DNA from: Selaginella tamariscina
Taxonomy: Eukaryota; Streptophyta; Lycopodiopsida; Selaginellales; Selaginellaceae
Assembly (NCBI GenBank): GCA_003024785.1
Contig: PUQB01000238.1
Location: 38,916-102,915 of the forward strand
Direction of reading: 5' to 3'
DNA length: 64,000 nt
Positions 50,222 through 61,744 of this stretch are shown here, one piece after another (the first letter of the stretch is position 1; every line of letters begins with the position of its first letter). The translations under genes were made by a program, and so were the position numbers. The notes under the pieces are model-generated. The model worked only from the letters and a program-made list of their open reading frames with translations. It was not told where the DNA came from and made no database searches.

Positions 50222-50610
50222 GTGATAAGTAATATATTCCCTGACATATTAATTGGTTTATGAGTTATTAACCAAGTAGTTAATATTTCATTATCTATGT
50301 GTATAAATTTGAAATGATGAGTTTATTAAGCAGCAGAACATAATAATGGTAAAAGACAGCTCAAACTAAATAACATCAAAAAAATAAACATATTACATCA
50401 ATATGAACTTGTAGGTTAATTTTATTGAATTATGTAAAAAATTAATGTAAATGTAATAGTTATTATTAATTATTATTATTTACCATTAAAGTGCTCCTCT
50501 ATGTCACTAAGTTCAGGATCGTAAGCATCATCCACTGCTTGAGTAACAAAACTCAAGCATGCAACCAAAGTGAGTAACAGAAATGCATTGCGTGTAGAAA
50601 TTATTGCCAT
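49668..50610 (-). CDS. Secreted hydrophobic protein, C-terminally truncated, unit C
   Basis: Exons 50610-50484, 50083-49784 and 49729-49668. Exons 1 and 2 are intact, with two replacements in exon 2 (Ser59 to Gly, Asp80 to Asn). In exon 3 one base is lost at the site reading GCAAGAACG in A and GCAAAACG here (about 49680). The frame shifts and stops at 49668, giving 162 residues and losing the last hydrophobic block. A further 2-nt loss lies near the original stop (about 49578). Intron 1 carries an expanded TA repeat. It could still yield a shorter secreted protein, but is probably a decaying copy. Confidence 0.65.
50165..50216. repeat. Expanded (TA)n repeat in intron 1 of the unit C gene
   Basis: About 25 TA repeats, against about six in the equivalent place in unit A (18159-18171) and unit B (37719-37731). 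It lies inside intron 1, away from splice sites. Confidence 0.9.
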
Positions 50611-50819
50611 TCCAAAACAAACTAAGCAATTAATTCAAATGTCTTTCTATATACACATATAATGTTATGCTTCTTTTTATACTCAACGAAATGTATACGT
50701 GGAAGATTGATGATGTCACACTATTCCTGGTTGGTCACACGTGTATACCTTGTCAGACTACTTTAGAAAATATGGCCGTTTACAAAATCATATATTAATT
50801 GAAATAATATATAAACACG

Positions 50820-52590
50820 TAAAAGATGTTTGGTGAATTTTTTTTATAATTTTTTTCAGATAAGTTCATTTGGTACCGTTAGACAATGCATTGACGATGG
50901 TGTTGCATGGACATACATGGCGTATATATATTACATTTAATAACTATATGTTTAATAAAATAACACAATCGTTTTACGTGGAATTCTCTTTATATAAAAT
51001 AAAATCGTTACCATATTTGAGTTATTAAATTGAAGTTAATTCTTTATTATACATGTGTACGTTCATACGTCAGCATGTGTAAACGTACTTCACGTAGATA
51101 CATATTGTTTAAGAAGTTTATGCATGATGTGTGTGTAGGCGCGTTTGTGCATATTTAACTGACACTCGACAAATTAAACGTTGCACCAAACAGTCCCGAA
51201 GGACGCAAGGAAGCTCGTGTTAAGCATCCTCCATGTAGAATATTACATGATAAGATAACTCTATATATTTAATATTTACTTATTTTAATTTTACGTCCAT
51301 AAAATTATGCTTCCTTTTTTTTGGTGGTGTGCCCATAACTACCATACTAGCATATATTTCTATACGTCGTTTGTATCTCACAATACCTAGAGCTACATGT
51401 ACGTACACAAACGCAGACACACACACACACATGTATGTGTGTGTGTGTGTGATGTTTTCAGAACCAAACTATGCTCCATGCATTTCTATCTCTACCTGTC
51501 TACGTAGGTGTTAATCAGAGGCATATAATTAGAATATGTTTAATTGTTCCTACATTTACTGGGACTTTTTAGATTATTATCATTTCTGAATGACATTTAA
51601 GATTATCATATATTGTTGGGATACACCCAATCATATTGCCCTCTCAATTGTTTTAATTTAATTTCTAAAATCTATTTTATAAATATAAAATTGTTTACTG
51701 TATGGTGCAAAAAGTTAGTAACTCTGTAATGCACTTATATTAATTATATATTAATTTATTATGAAGTTATTATATATTTATAAGAAAAACACATAATGAA
51801 TAGTTTTAACTTCAAGGGACAACATGTGGCAACACCTAATTTAAAGACCATTTATGTTCAAATTTTCAACCATACAACAGACTTAAGAGTGTTTACCCTA
51901 AAAACATAAAGAGGAAAACCTTATCTAACATGTATTAACCTACCTTAAAGTTGTATGTTCTTATATATACTTCCATTGTGAGCATCATAAACACATTTCT
52001 TCAAAGCAACATATTCAAAAACTCTTTCTCATTTGAGCTAACTTAAAAATGTGTTTCTAAGTTATACCTCATATAGTGGTCATAATCGTGAGATGGACAT
52101 ACACAAAACATATTTGAATATGACACTTTAATATGTAATGCTTTAGTGTTCTTGTCAGAGTACACATTCCACTAGTTAAAGGTTGAAGCATGTTTCCAGC
52201 CTCCTCTACATCAAGCTACCAAGCTATAATATTCAATAAATACTATATCATATTTCATTTATTACTAATCTTAAAGAGATAATTGTAAATACTTTTAAAG
52301 TCTAGAATATAAATATCTTAATAAATGAAGTGATAGAAAACTTTATATTGTCGAATTGGATACCAGATTATACATTAAGAACTCACTTATCATGATTGTC
52401 AAAAAGGAAAACCATTTTCTTGAGTTGACTTCATGAAAGTTGTGAACATGTACGATGTTAATGGTTGTTGTAAATAAAGTTATTTGAATTTGCAAAATAC
52501 TGAACACAATGATCTCGTATAGGGATAAAAATATAGGGAGCATTATTCAAATTGTTTAGTACAACATATCTTTCTCAAAGATGGTCAAAG
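50820..52590. repeat. Left arm of a large inverted repeat
   Basis: The sequence from the gene-C upstream flank through unit D start to about 52590 recurs as reverse complement at 62520-64000. Shared landmarks are the CA/TG microsatellite, GGGACTTTTTAG, GGTGCAAAAAGTTAGTAACTC, and TACTAAACAATTTGAATAATGCTCC. The left arm holds an extra few hundred bases of inverted old LTR-element interior at about 52170-52440. Confidence 0.85.
51539..51835. repeat. Truncated start of a fourth unit (D)
   Basis: Begins with the same TTTAATTGTTCCTACATTTACTGGGA phase as the other units and follows them through the GGTGCAAAAAGTTAGTAACTCTGTAATG stretch near 51704. Near 51780-51835 it diverges into rearranged DNA. 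It shares variants with the unit C tail and with the inverted arm (GGGACTTTTTAG, CTGAATGACATTTAAG), unlike A and B. Confidence 0.85.
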
Positions 52591-52672
52591 CAAGAAAATA
52601 AACTAGCAAGTTGAAGATTATTTCCAGTATTTCATATTAGTTGGTCAACTTGATTGGGTTGAACATCTAGAT
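51836..52672. other. Scrambled old repeat DNA, no gene
   Basis: AT-rich remnants. About 52195-52440 includes an LTR-like piece (CCAGCCTCCTCTACATCAAGCT) joined to inverted interior sequence of the non-autonomous LTR element. Other parts pair with the right inverted arm. No coding signal was found. Confidence 0.55.
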
Positions 52673-53843
52673 TGTCAGCATTTAACCTGAAGGGTTACAC
52701 GTGGCAACACATAGTTGCCAAGTGGCCATCCGACATTAACAAAGGAGTTGTACTCTCTTGATTCACAATCAACCCCTAAGGGTTTGAGTGGCCAAGTCAT
52801 ACCATAGATTTAAGATTAATATTTAATGAGGACACGAGTGTTTTACTAAGTAAACTCCTCAACACTAGGTTTTGATAACTTTTAAGTACACGACCTTGTG
52901 AGTGCTTCATGAATGGGCTCTTATTAACAAGCTTAAGTTATTCAACTCTTAGACCCCAAGGAGAAGACATGAGTGTGCCAATAGTACATCCAATTAGGAG
53001 TCCTAGCCTCCCTTGAGTGAATGTCCAAGGCTTAACAACTTAATGTGAGCACAAGCATGCCTGCTTACTAGAGTATCCAACCCCTTGGTGTTGAGCCCAT
53101 GAGGCGTGTCTCGGACATTATACCGTGTGCCTTCTAGCATCACATCTTCATATGATAATGTTTCCCTAGATATGAGCTATCATGCCATAGCCCTTTAGAT
53201 TCAAGAGTTACACCAGGTACCACGAACATGGCTCTCAAATGTTAACTCTAGAGTGCTCTGTTTAGCTGAGAGTGCTACTCCTAGCTTGACGTGGAGGAGG
53301 AGTTGGAGACGTGCCTTAACCTTTGACTCTTGAAACGTGCAGTCCGACAAGACCTCCCAACCATGGATTCACCAACATTAAAGATATGTTACCCCAAAGG
53401 TGGGACATACCCCTATTGTTTGGAAGTTGTGGCGGCACAATATAGAATTGTGCCTTAATGACACAAGGTAGAACTTGCACTGGTAAAAGAATAATAAGCT
53501 CAGTTATGAACTTAGGAACTCTCACTACATGTATATGAAACAGAGGCCCCCTTGTTTTTTTATTTTGTAAAATGGAGTTAGCACGAAATCTCATTTCTAA
53601 TGGGAATATACCTAATGACCCATCAACAACCCAAAACAAGGATAAGAATTTTTAAAATGTAAGTACTAGCTTTGCTTAGAATTTCTTATAAATACCTAAC
53701 GACACCTTGTCAGACCATCACTAAATACCAAATGCACTAAACGGGCATGTTTCTTACAACACCTAGGGTTTATCAACATAATTCGATAAGTAATAACAAT
53801 TAATGTTCAAAATAAAGAGCAATCATAATAAAAAACTATGACA
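52673..53843 (-). repeat. 3' LTR of the old inverted element
   Basis: 1171 bp, starting TGTCATAG at 53843 and ending TGCTGACA at 52674-52673, so the TGTCA..TGACA ends of the family are kept. It is shorter than the young LTR (about 1.8 kb) because of several internal deletions, and the telo-box-rich part is eroded. Confidence 0.8.
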
Positions 53844-56800
53844 CACTCTTCAACTTTGAAAATGTCAACGTCCTCATGGATGTCTAATTCCAAAACCAAA
53901 TAATGTTTAGAAAAATAAGCCAAAACTAGCTTATCATGAGTTAACCAAAAAGTTCACATAATTTTCATTATCCCCCTTGTATTATGCAAAATCAAGTACT
54001 TTAGAATTGTCATTCACTGAGTCGTAAACTTAGTTGCTATAGGCACCACTTGCAACATGAAATCACTTAAAGCCTTTTGCACATTTGGAAAGTTTGTCAC
54101 TCAACATAAATAATTAATTTTTTTATTTAATTAAAATTTATATTGGAGGCTTCTATTAATGTTGATTAATTAGTCCCTAGGCTAATAAGAAATAAAGCCT
54201 TGCTTTATTCCTTCACTACACTTGACAACCTTATTGTCAAGCACATAACAAGCAATTTGAGTCCATTTAAACTTCTTTGATCTTTTAATGGTTCTACATC
54301 TTCACATGTGTAGTATTATAGCCTCATACTTTTTGCATCCCTTAGTGTTTCTCATTACTCCTTGCATAAGGGTCTGCTACTATAGCCTGTTAGTGTATAG
54401 CTATGTCAAACTAGGTATGAGACTTATCAAAATCAAGCTCTTTTTCAATACGAAAGTTCTATTTTTGAAACATATTCTTTGTAAATATGTCCCTTGTGGT
54501 TGCACACATGTATACAATAAGGTCTCATCAACCTGAAATTTGCCCATCCACTTGATGTGTCATTGACATAAATTTATTCCTAATGAAAATCAAATTTAGC
54601 ACTACCATTTTCCTTTCATAATTAACTTTGTACTCTTTCAAAACATCGACCCGTTTAGAGAGAATGAATAAACTAATATACATTTCTAACAAACTGATGT
54701 GGAAACTAGAAAACTCAATCCATATCTAGTGCCTCAACCATCTAGATATCATGTGTCTAAACTAATCCATTCCTATTGCACTGAGCACAATAATTAGGTT
54801 TATTTAATAATTTTTAATTCCTATCTCACTAAGTTCATATACTAAATTTTAAAACTTCGTTCCCTTCTTGAACTCATAATACTATACGCCTTTATAACAT
54901 TATAACTATTTCCAATTCTCAAATTAATTATGTAAATATATAATTAATGTTTTAACAAGCACCTTTAAACTAATACATATTTAAAAAGTAAATGTAATTT
55001 TCATATTGATACTCTCAAATTGATAACGATTACTTATTAAGTTTCAAATTTCAAGTTTACTAACAAGTTATTACATTATCGAATACGACTTTATAATTGT
55101 ATCAATTTATCGAAATGCAAGAACTGTAATATGAACATTTAAACTTAGTTCATACGATAGCTTGAGATGAAACATAATGTTATTTTAGTATTTCGAGATG
55201 CCATTCAAGAATTAAATGAATCATGAATCAGCATTTGGTTCATTTAACTTGATTTAATAAGATATCAACCTCCACATTAATATTACCATAACACCAAAGT
55301 GTTGTACTAACTTCACACTTCAGATATATCTTATAATTAAGTTAAACTCTATAAACAAGAGTAAAATATTTAGTTCAATAATCATAATCAAGTCTCAATA
55401 TTCAACATATATTATACTATACTTTGTTAAATCATTTATAATTAATTTTATAAAAAACTATCATAAATACTTTCAAAGTTTAAAGTATAAATATCTCAAT
55501 ATATGAGGTGATAAGAAACCTTATATTTTTGAGTCGGATTCGTTAGGGATCTTGAATCACACTCATTCAAAAGGAACATTATCTTTTTGAGCTAATTTAG
55601 CTACTCAATATTGTACTTTCACTTATATTGAACCAAAGTCAAGAAACACCATTAAATCTTAAGTCAATAAAAGTCCCACTTTCCGATATTTTAAAGGATT
55701 AAAGATACATACTTTGTATATTATCTAAGTGTTCACATTTGCGACTATGGTGTATAGTCAAGAAACCAACTTTTTAATAATCATTCAACTTTAAGATGAA
55801 ATTGATATTGAAATCAACACCGACTTTTAAATCCCACCAAACATTAATCTTTTAAGAAGGTACATGCACTTAAGCCTGTTTATTAACACCCGAAACATAA
55901 CTTATCTAATTTAGCAAGTTTATATGCGTGTATAATGCACTATTATAGAGATAATGGTTATAGTTGTGGGTTTACAGGAGTTTATAAATTAAATGGTTCC
56001 TTACTTAGTTGATAAGCAGAGTGGAGAACCTTAACTGATGCTTTTGTTAACCAAGGAATCACCCTTGTTCAAAAGCTTATTCCCACAGTATAAACAATGT
56101 TACAGAGTTTAAACTTAAAGAGTTAACATTGAAAATGCATAAGTGTGCGCCGAACACCTTTCATTATACAAGTTCTTCATTACTAAATAAATTGAAAATG
56201 TAAGCGTATATTTACAATTTTTCTATTTATAGTATATGATGTCATCTACTCCAAAACTATATCAATAAGAATGCAAATCCACAAGCTATTATCCCAAGTT
56301 TCTTTTATGATCTCATATCAATTTAGCCAAGTTAGATAACTTGAACACAGAGTTCACATGTACAACTAGCTAAGGTTTCATGTTATACTTTGTTTAAATT
56401 TAGGTATTTGAATTCAACAATATAATCAACATAATGTCACTTGTAGCTAACATCATTTAAATAATGTGAATATCAAATAATATTTCGATTACATTGCACC
56501 TTTGAACCACCCACTCAATATATTAATCATATGTTAATATTAAACGACTTTTTGTCATACCATAAGTCCATCACCATAGCTTGCTTTGTGAGTTACACTC
56601 TAAAAAACATGTGTTATAATAAAGAACTCATTTTGCAATTTCTGTCAAAATGTAATGTTCACTCTTATGTTTGAATATGTTCCTTTTTTGAAGTTAAAAA
56701 TGCACATTTTTAACATAAGTCTTTCCCCATTTAAACACTATTGCCAAACTGATATTGAATCTTGACTTAGCCAAAACTCGATGGACACTATTTGTTTATA

Positions 56801-57034
56801 AATCATATGTTATCCTAATTTTATACACCTTAAAGAAAAACAAGAAAAATTTCAATCATGTGCAGACTTAGCATATCACTTGGGCAAACATAAGGTAAAG
56901 TAACATGGACAATTGTAAGGTAAAATATGTAAAGGGTAAAGTAACTTGGACAAACATAGAGGCTAAAGTAACTTGGCATGCACCTTCCGAGTGCTACATT
57001 TAACATTAAAGTTCATAACCCACAGACACTCACA

Positions 57035-57695
57035 GGGTTGTTTACTTAGGGTTATCCAAACCTTGGGGAGTTTACTTAGCAGAACACTCATGGCGCACAC
57101 TTGTGTCCTCATTAAGTATTAACCCTAATTCTAGGGTATGATTTGGCCATTTAAACCCTTAAGGGTTAATTATGGATTAAGGTACTCCAAAGGGGCTGTA
57201 ATCTTGAACGAGGGTGATTTGTAAGGGATAAATGACAGTGTCTTAGCTCTGTCACGGCGGTATGTGTAGGACACATCTCCTTAATGGGGTTGTGCATGAG
57301 CATGTCTATGACTCTTGAGCTTAAAGTTTACTCAAGTTATCCTCTGGGGTTCGGAGGGTAGTTATTCTAGGGGGACTTATAGTAGGTCCCTAAGTGACAT
57401 ATAAATTAGACTTTCAAAGGTTGTTTTTGAAGACTTAGCATTGTTCACACAAATGGCTACTTGACAATTATATATTGCCACGTGTTAGCCCTTTTGGTTA
57501 AAACTCTGACAATTGGTATTGGAACCTATTCTTTACAATCAATAAGATTGTCTAAAGTGTAGTGTGTTTCAAGGTTTAGTTAGTTCTAAGTTCTTGAAAT
57601 ATTTTATCACTTTTGGTTAACACGTCTGTGTTTTGTGCAAAGAATTGGTCATAAAATATGTAACTCTTTAGAAAACACATGCTTAGTAAGTTGGT
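57035..57695 (+). repeat. Flipped 661-bp segment inside the inverted old element
   Basis: This piece (LTR 3' part, degenerate primer-binding site, first part of the interior) lies in the plus orientation while both flanks are in the minus orientation. Its ends match consecutive positions of units A-C (about 2020 and 2795), so it is a simple local inversion. Confidence 0.75.
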
Positions 57696-58103
57696 CATGA
57701 ATAAGCTCTTGGTAACGAGCTTAGGTTGTTTAACTCTTGACCCTAAGGAGAAGACCCCTCTTCTTTTCAATAACACATCTAGTTAGGAGACCTAACCTTC
57801 CTTGAGCAATTGCTCAAGGTTTAACACTCTAATGTGAGCACAAGCGTACCTGCTTGTTATAGTATCCAACCCCTTGGCGTTGAGTCCATAAAACAACCTC
57901 AAAGGGCATTTCTCAAACATTGTATCATGTGCCAGCTAGCCTAGTGTCACATCTTCATGTGACACCTAAATGTGGGTTATTAGAATTTTCCAAATTCACA
58001 AGAGGTTCCCAAGTAGCTTTGCAATGTGGATATCCCAACCACATGAAACACAAATCATGTTAAACCATGATACATAAGTATAATTACATTATTTACTTGA
58101 TAA

Positions 58104-58108
58104 GATAT
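58104..58108. repeat. 5-bp target site duplication GATAT, left
   Basis: GATAT precedes the element and recurs at 61954-61958. The uninterrupted site is seen in units A-C as GGAAATATCTTGTC (reverse complement contains CAAGATATTTCC; in A about 1608-1616). Confidence 0.92.
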
Positions 58109-58297
58109 TGTTAGGAACCCTCACAAAACCACCCGACCTCCCCCGAGCTGTCTCTAGTCTCCACACGCTGCTCTTCAAAAAGGCTTCCAATATTAGTGTG
58201 CCCTTAATTCTCTTAGATCTAGGTATAGCTCTTTAAGGAATATTCTAGCTTATACCTTTTTGGGAATATTCTTTGATTCGTTATACGGGTAGTAACA
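58109..58297 (-). repeat. 3' LTR of the compact gypsy element
   Basis: Minus strand, begins TGTTACTACCCG after the purine run GGGGGGAGGAT (about 58308-58298) and ends GGTTCCTAACA. It differs from the 5' LTR by the 21-bp loss and several substitutions. Confidence 0.9.
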
Positions 58298-58341
58298 ATC
58301 CTCCCCCCATTAGCAAGTCCTTGTCTCAAGGGCAGTATAAC

Positions 58342-59060
58342 TTACTCAACTGGTCCTGTATCATTAGCCTTGTACATCCACAAAGAATCTACCCGGGACT
58401 CGTTCCTTGTGAGTACTCTCTTTAACTTAACATGAAACACTGGGTGCACCCTCACTCCTTTAGAGCCGTAGTCGATATGCCACCTTATGATACGCTCCAG
58501 AATCTCATAAGGACCTGAGTACCTAGGAGATAACTTATCATTGTGTCCCTTCCGTAAGGCCATAACAGTGTTCCGCCTTACATGTGTGGCAAAAATATAC
58601 ATAATCTCCCACCTGGAACTCTTGGAAGCTTTGTGCTCATTAACAAACTTGATAGCTCGGCTTGAGCTACTTGTAAGTTCTTCTTGCAAAACTCTGAATG
58701 TTTCTAAGCTCAACACTCAGATCTTTAGCTTCCTCATCCATGTTGCCTTGAGCTTTCTTACTTGCTAAACCCAGCTCAAAAGCTGTCTTGGAATGCCGTC
58801 CAAACATAGCATAATATGGACTCATTCCAATGCCACTGTGTCCTTGGCAAATGGGTGACAAAGTCCATAGAGATACTACCCCATCGCCTGTCTGGAATAG
58901 GCAATGGTACTAATAGCCCACTTGGTTTTTCCTGGGCACCTTTACTTGCTGACACTTGTCACAAGTCCTGTACTCTATGATATTAGCTTTCATATTCCTC
59001 CAATAGAACCTTCTCTTGATCAACTCATACTTTTCCTCCCAAAATGACCAGCCTCCGGGT
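58342..59060 (-). pseudogene. Integrase remnant with GPY/F-like tail
   Basis: The minus strand near 58975 shows a zinc-binding [13 protein letters not shown] tract. The reading then passes quickly to [20 protein letters not shown] (58840-58780), so most of the integrase core is deleted. The tail (58716-58342) keeps NDKLSPRYSGPYEILERI, a GPY/F-type module, and VHPVFHVKLKRVL. The different tail from that at 15952 shows this is another gypsy family from the integrase remnant in units A-C. Confidence 0.8.
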
Positions 59061-59379
59061 GATCTGATGGAAATATAGTACCTGGTTGATCAAATGGTCC
59101 ACACGAGGAAGATACACACGGCCATTGTAGTACAAAACTCCATCCTAAAATGAGAATGGTGGCTCTAGCTGTCCTCTGAGCTCCTGCACCTCACGTCTTG
59201 TGCTTGAGCATGTTGAACTACCTGGCTAAACTCACTGACCGTCCTTGTTAATGCATTACATAAGCGTGTTTGGAATTCTTTAACCATTGTGGCTTCTCCT
59301 AATGCGTGACAAAGCATTTACCACCACATTAGCCTTTCCCACGCAATGCTCAATAGGAAATTTGCCAAACTCCATGAGC

Positions 59380-60006
59380 TTAACCATCCAGCGAGCTTGC
59401 TGAGAGTTTAACTCTTTCTGTTTGAACAGATACACCAAAGTCTTGTGATCTATAAACACTTTGAAACTTGCACCATAAAGATAGTGCCTCCAAACTCATA
59501 ATGCATTAACAATAATAGTAGTTCTTGCTCATAAGTTGAGTATTGTTGCTCTGCAGGATTCAAGTACGACTCTTATAAGCAATAGGCCTTCCCTCTTGCA
59601 TAAGTACAACTCCAATGGCCACTCCACTTGCATCACACGATACCTCATAAGGCTTAGAGGGATCTGCAATACATAAACTGGTGCACGTACCAAAGCTTGT
59701 TTAAAGCTTGGAAACTGCTCTTCTCTGAAGCACTTCATGCAAAGGGAACGTCCTTCCTCAGCAACCTAGTTAACGGAGAAGCTTTCTTAGCATAATCCTT
59801 GACATACCGCCGTAATAACCAGCCATGCCCAAGAAACTCCGTAACTCTTCTGCATTGCTAGGAACTGGCCATTGCTCCACCACTGCCACCTTCTGTGGAT
59901 CAGTCTTCACTCCACTTGGCGTCACAATGTGACCCAAATACTCCACTTTGCACTGAGCAAATGCACATTTGCTCTTCTTTGCATAGAGCTTGTTCTCCCT
60001 CAACAA
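59380..60006 (-). pseudogene. RT thumb and RNase H remnant of the gypsy element
   Basis: From 60006 downward the minus strand reads KSKCAFAQCKVEYLGHIV and LRSFLGMAGYYG, the connection and thumb part of gypsy RT. Near 59700-59529 pieces of RNase H follow in shifted frames ([10 protein letters not shown]). Near 59460-59390 comes a FIDHKTLVYLFKQKEL tract. Several frameshifts separate them. Confidence 0.8.
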
Positions 60007-60018
60007 CTGAAGAACTCT

Positions 60019-60480
60019 TCACAAATGTTGCACATGCTCCTTCATATTCTTACTGTAAATAAGAATATCGTTGAGGAAGATCTCCACAAAGTTGTGCAAG
60101 TAGTCACCAAACACCTCAGTCGTCAACCAAGTGAATGTGATTGGGGCATTTGTTAAGCCGAATGGCATAACAGTGAACTCGAAATGCCCAACTATCTTGG
60201 TGAACACTCTGGCTCCACCGAGATGATCCATGATAGTATTCACACATGGCATGGGCATCCTGTCCTTCACTGTTTGCTTGTTGAGAGCTCTGTAGTCTAT
60301 GCACATCCTCATGGTGCCATCCTTCTTCTGACAAGCAATACTGGTGCACCAAATGGAGACTTGCTCAGTTGTATAAAGCCATATTCCAATAGCTCCATCA
60401 CTTGTCTCTTAACCTCTTGCTCCTTAGCATGGCTCAGTCAGAATGGCTTATGGTAAATGGCTTTCATACCCTATTCCAAC
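60019..60480 (-). pseudogene. Reverse transcriptase remnant of the gypsy element
   Basis: Minus-strand pieces include an N-terminal KEQEVKRQVMELLE tract (about 60420), then CIDYRALNKQTVK, a GGARVFTKI tract, and VMPFGLTNAP. A direct join from FTKI to GHFEF shows an internal deletion of roughly 25 residues that removes the first catalytic Asp region. The later catalytic motif reads FLNDIL, with Asn at the first of its two Asp positions. A frameshift lies near 60330. Confidence 0.85.
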
Positions 60481-60705
60481 TCCACACCTCTTGCATGTGG
60501 TAAGCCATGAGGTAGCTCAGGAGGGAAGACGTCAGCAAACTCCTGCACAACAGCTTTGCTCAAGGTGACAGTAAAAGAACTTGTTTAAAGACTCAAGCTT
60601 TGTTCCAAACCAAGTGTCTTTCACTTCACTATACTCAAGCTTCATGTGCTTGGTGCTCCACTAGATCTTAGGATTCCACATGCACTAGCTTCGCAAGAAA
60701 GAAAG

Positions 60706-61350
60706 TCTCCACTAGCTAGGTTTTGCCAACCTCTAATTGTAACTCCTCCACACAAGCAATTTAGCTCTGTGTGATAACTAAGCCCTCAATCTCGTATTGA
60801 GGCACAATCTTCGTTCAGCTCCACCAGCTGGGTTTTGCCAACCTACAGCTGTAACTCCTCCACACAAGCACTGTAGCTCTGTGTAATAGCTGAGCCCTCA
60901 ATCTCGTATTGAGGCACAGTCTTCGTGCACTCCACCAGCTGGGTTTTGCCAACCTACAGTTGTAACTCCTCCACACAAGCACTGTAGCTCTGTGATAGCT
61001 GAGCCCTCAATCTCGTATTGAGGCATAATCTTTGTGCAACTCCACCAACTGGGTTTTGCCAACCTACAGCTGTAACTCCTCCACACAAGCACTGTAGCTC
61101 TGTGTGATAGCTGAGCCCTCATTCGTATTGAGGCAGTCTTCATGCAGCTCCACAGCTGGGTTTTGCCAACCTATAGCTGTAACTCCTCCACACAAGCAAT
61201 GTAGCTCTGTGTGATAGCTGAGCCCTCAATCTCGTATTGAGGCTCTTCGTGCAGCTCCACCAGCTGGGTTTTGCCAACCTCAGCTGTAATCCTCCACACA
61301 AGCACTGTAGCTCTGTGTGATAGCTGAGCCTTCAAATTCGTATTGAGGCA
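60706..61350 (-). repeat. Six tandem ~110-bp repeats between protease and RT
   Basis: The motif TTTTGCCAACCT recurs at 60721, 60833, 60944, 61054, 61161 and 61269 (spacings 112, 111, 110, 107, 108). The intervening sequence is strongly conserved (GCCCTCAATCTCGTATTGAGG; ACTCCTCCACACAAGCA). The ancestral period of about 111 is 37 codons, and copies in frame read QYEIEGSAIT and CASIRD on the minus strand. It lies in the linker between protease and reverse transcriptase. Confidence 0.9.
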
Positions 61351-61359
61351 CAATCTTCA

Positions 61360-61498
61360 TAAGCAAGCTGCACTCCTCCACTAACTTTGTTGACACAAAG
61401 TTATCGTTACTCATGTTATCCACAAGGACTCGCACTGGACGCTCACCAAGTCGTCCCTCCACTAGAATAGCACGTGTGTGTGGCTCCTCCCGTGCCAT
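61360..61498 (-). pseudogene. Retropepsin-like remnant of the gypsy element
   Basis: The minus-strand frame reads AILVEGRLGERPVRVLVDN followed by MSNDNFVSTKLV. This aligns with the retroviral-type aspartic protease fold of gypsy pol, but the active-site triad position reads Asp-Asn-Met, so it should be inactive. Upstream of 61500 no gag was recognised; 61500-61730 contains only unresolved sequence. Confidence 0.7.
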
Positions 61499-61730
61499 GT
61501 AGTTTACCTATTGAGCAAGAACAAATAGAAATTTATTTGTTTAAAGAAGTCTCCTTTGTGCTCCTCTCCACGCTCCATCTCCTAAAGTTTCTTAGGCGTC
61601 TACTTGTCCTTGCTGCCATTGAAACTTTTGCCCTTGGGCTTGCTTCTCCTTGGACAATTTGCCTTTTAATGTCCAATGTCTCCACACATGTGGTATTAAC
61701 CCTTCCCACCAGACACTCATCTCAAACCTT

Positions 61731-61742
61731 GCTCTGATACCA
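61731..61742 (-). other. Primer-binding site of the compact gypsy element
   Basis: TGGTATCAGAGC on the minus strand, two bases inside the 5' LTR; a full match to the initiator-methionine tRNA motif. Confidence 0.93.
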
Positions 61743-61744
61743 AT

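Larger units (their letters stand above)
39111..51538. repeat. Tandem unit C, shorter and mosaic
   Basis: Direct repeat of the same unit, 12428 bp long. The shortfall of about 7.1 kb is explained by the absence of the LTR element found at 8718-15946 and 28276-35507. The first ~6.3 kb (39111 to about 45.4 kb) is nearly identical to A and B. The rest carries more substitutions and larger indels, and its tail shares variants with the inverted arm at 62.5-64.0 kb. This suggests recombination between two unit types. Confidence 0.93.
52673..58103 (-). mobile_element. Old non-autonomous LTR element, inverted, with 3' LTR
   Basis: On the minus strand: a partial 5' LTR (from about 58000 down to 57035, partly flipped), an interior (57034-53844) collinear with 10548-14229, a purine-rich tract (about 53870-53844), and a 3' LTR (53843-52673). 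It is heavily diverged from the young element and noncoding. It matches the old copies in units A-C but extends further at the 3' end, which those copies lack. The leftmost unit-like flank continues at 58103 and, after the gypsy insertion, at 61954. Confidence 0.75.

Noticed and set aside
53316-53639. 107-codon minus-strand frame as a gene
   Set aside because: It lies entirely inside the old inverted LTR and has no counterpart in other LTR copies.
60706-61350. CRISPR-like or satellite array
   Set aside because: Copies are contiguous without unique spacers and read as part of a gypsy polyprotein; it is a tandem repeat within an element.
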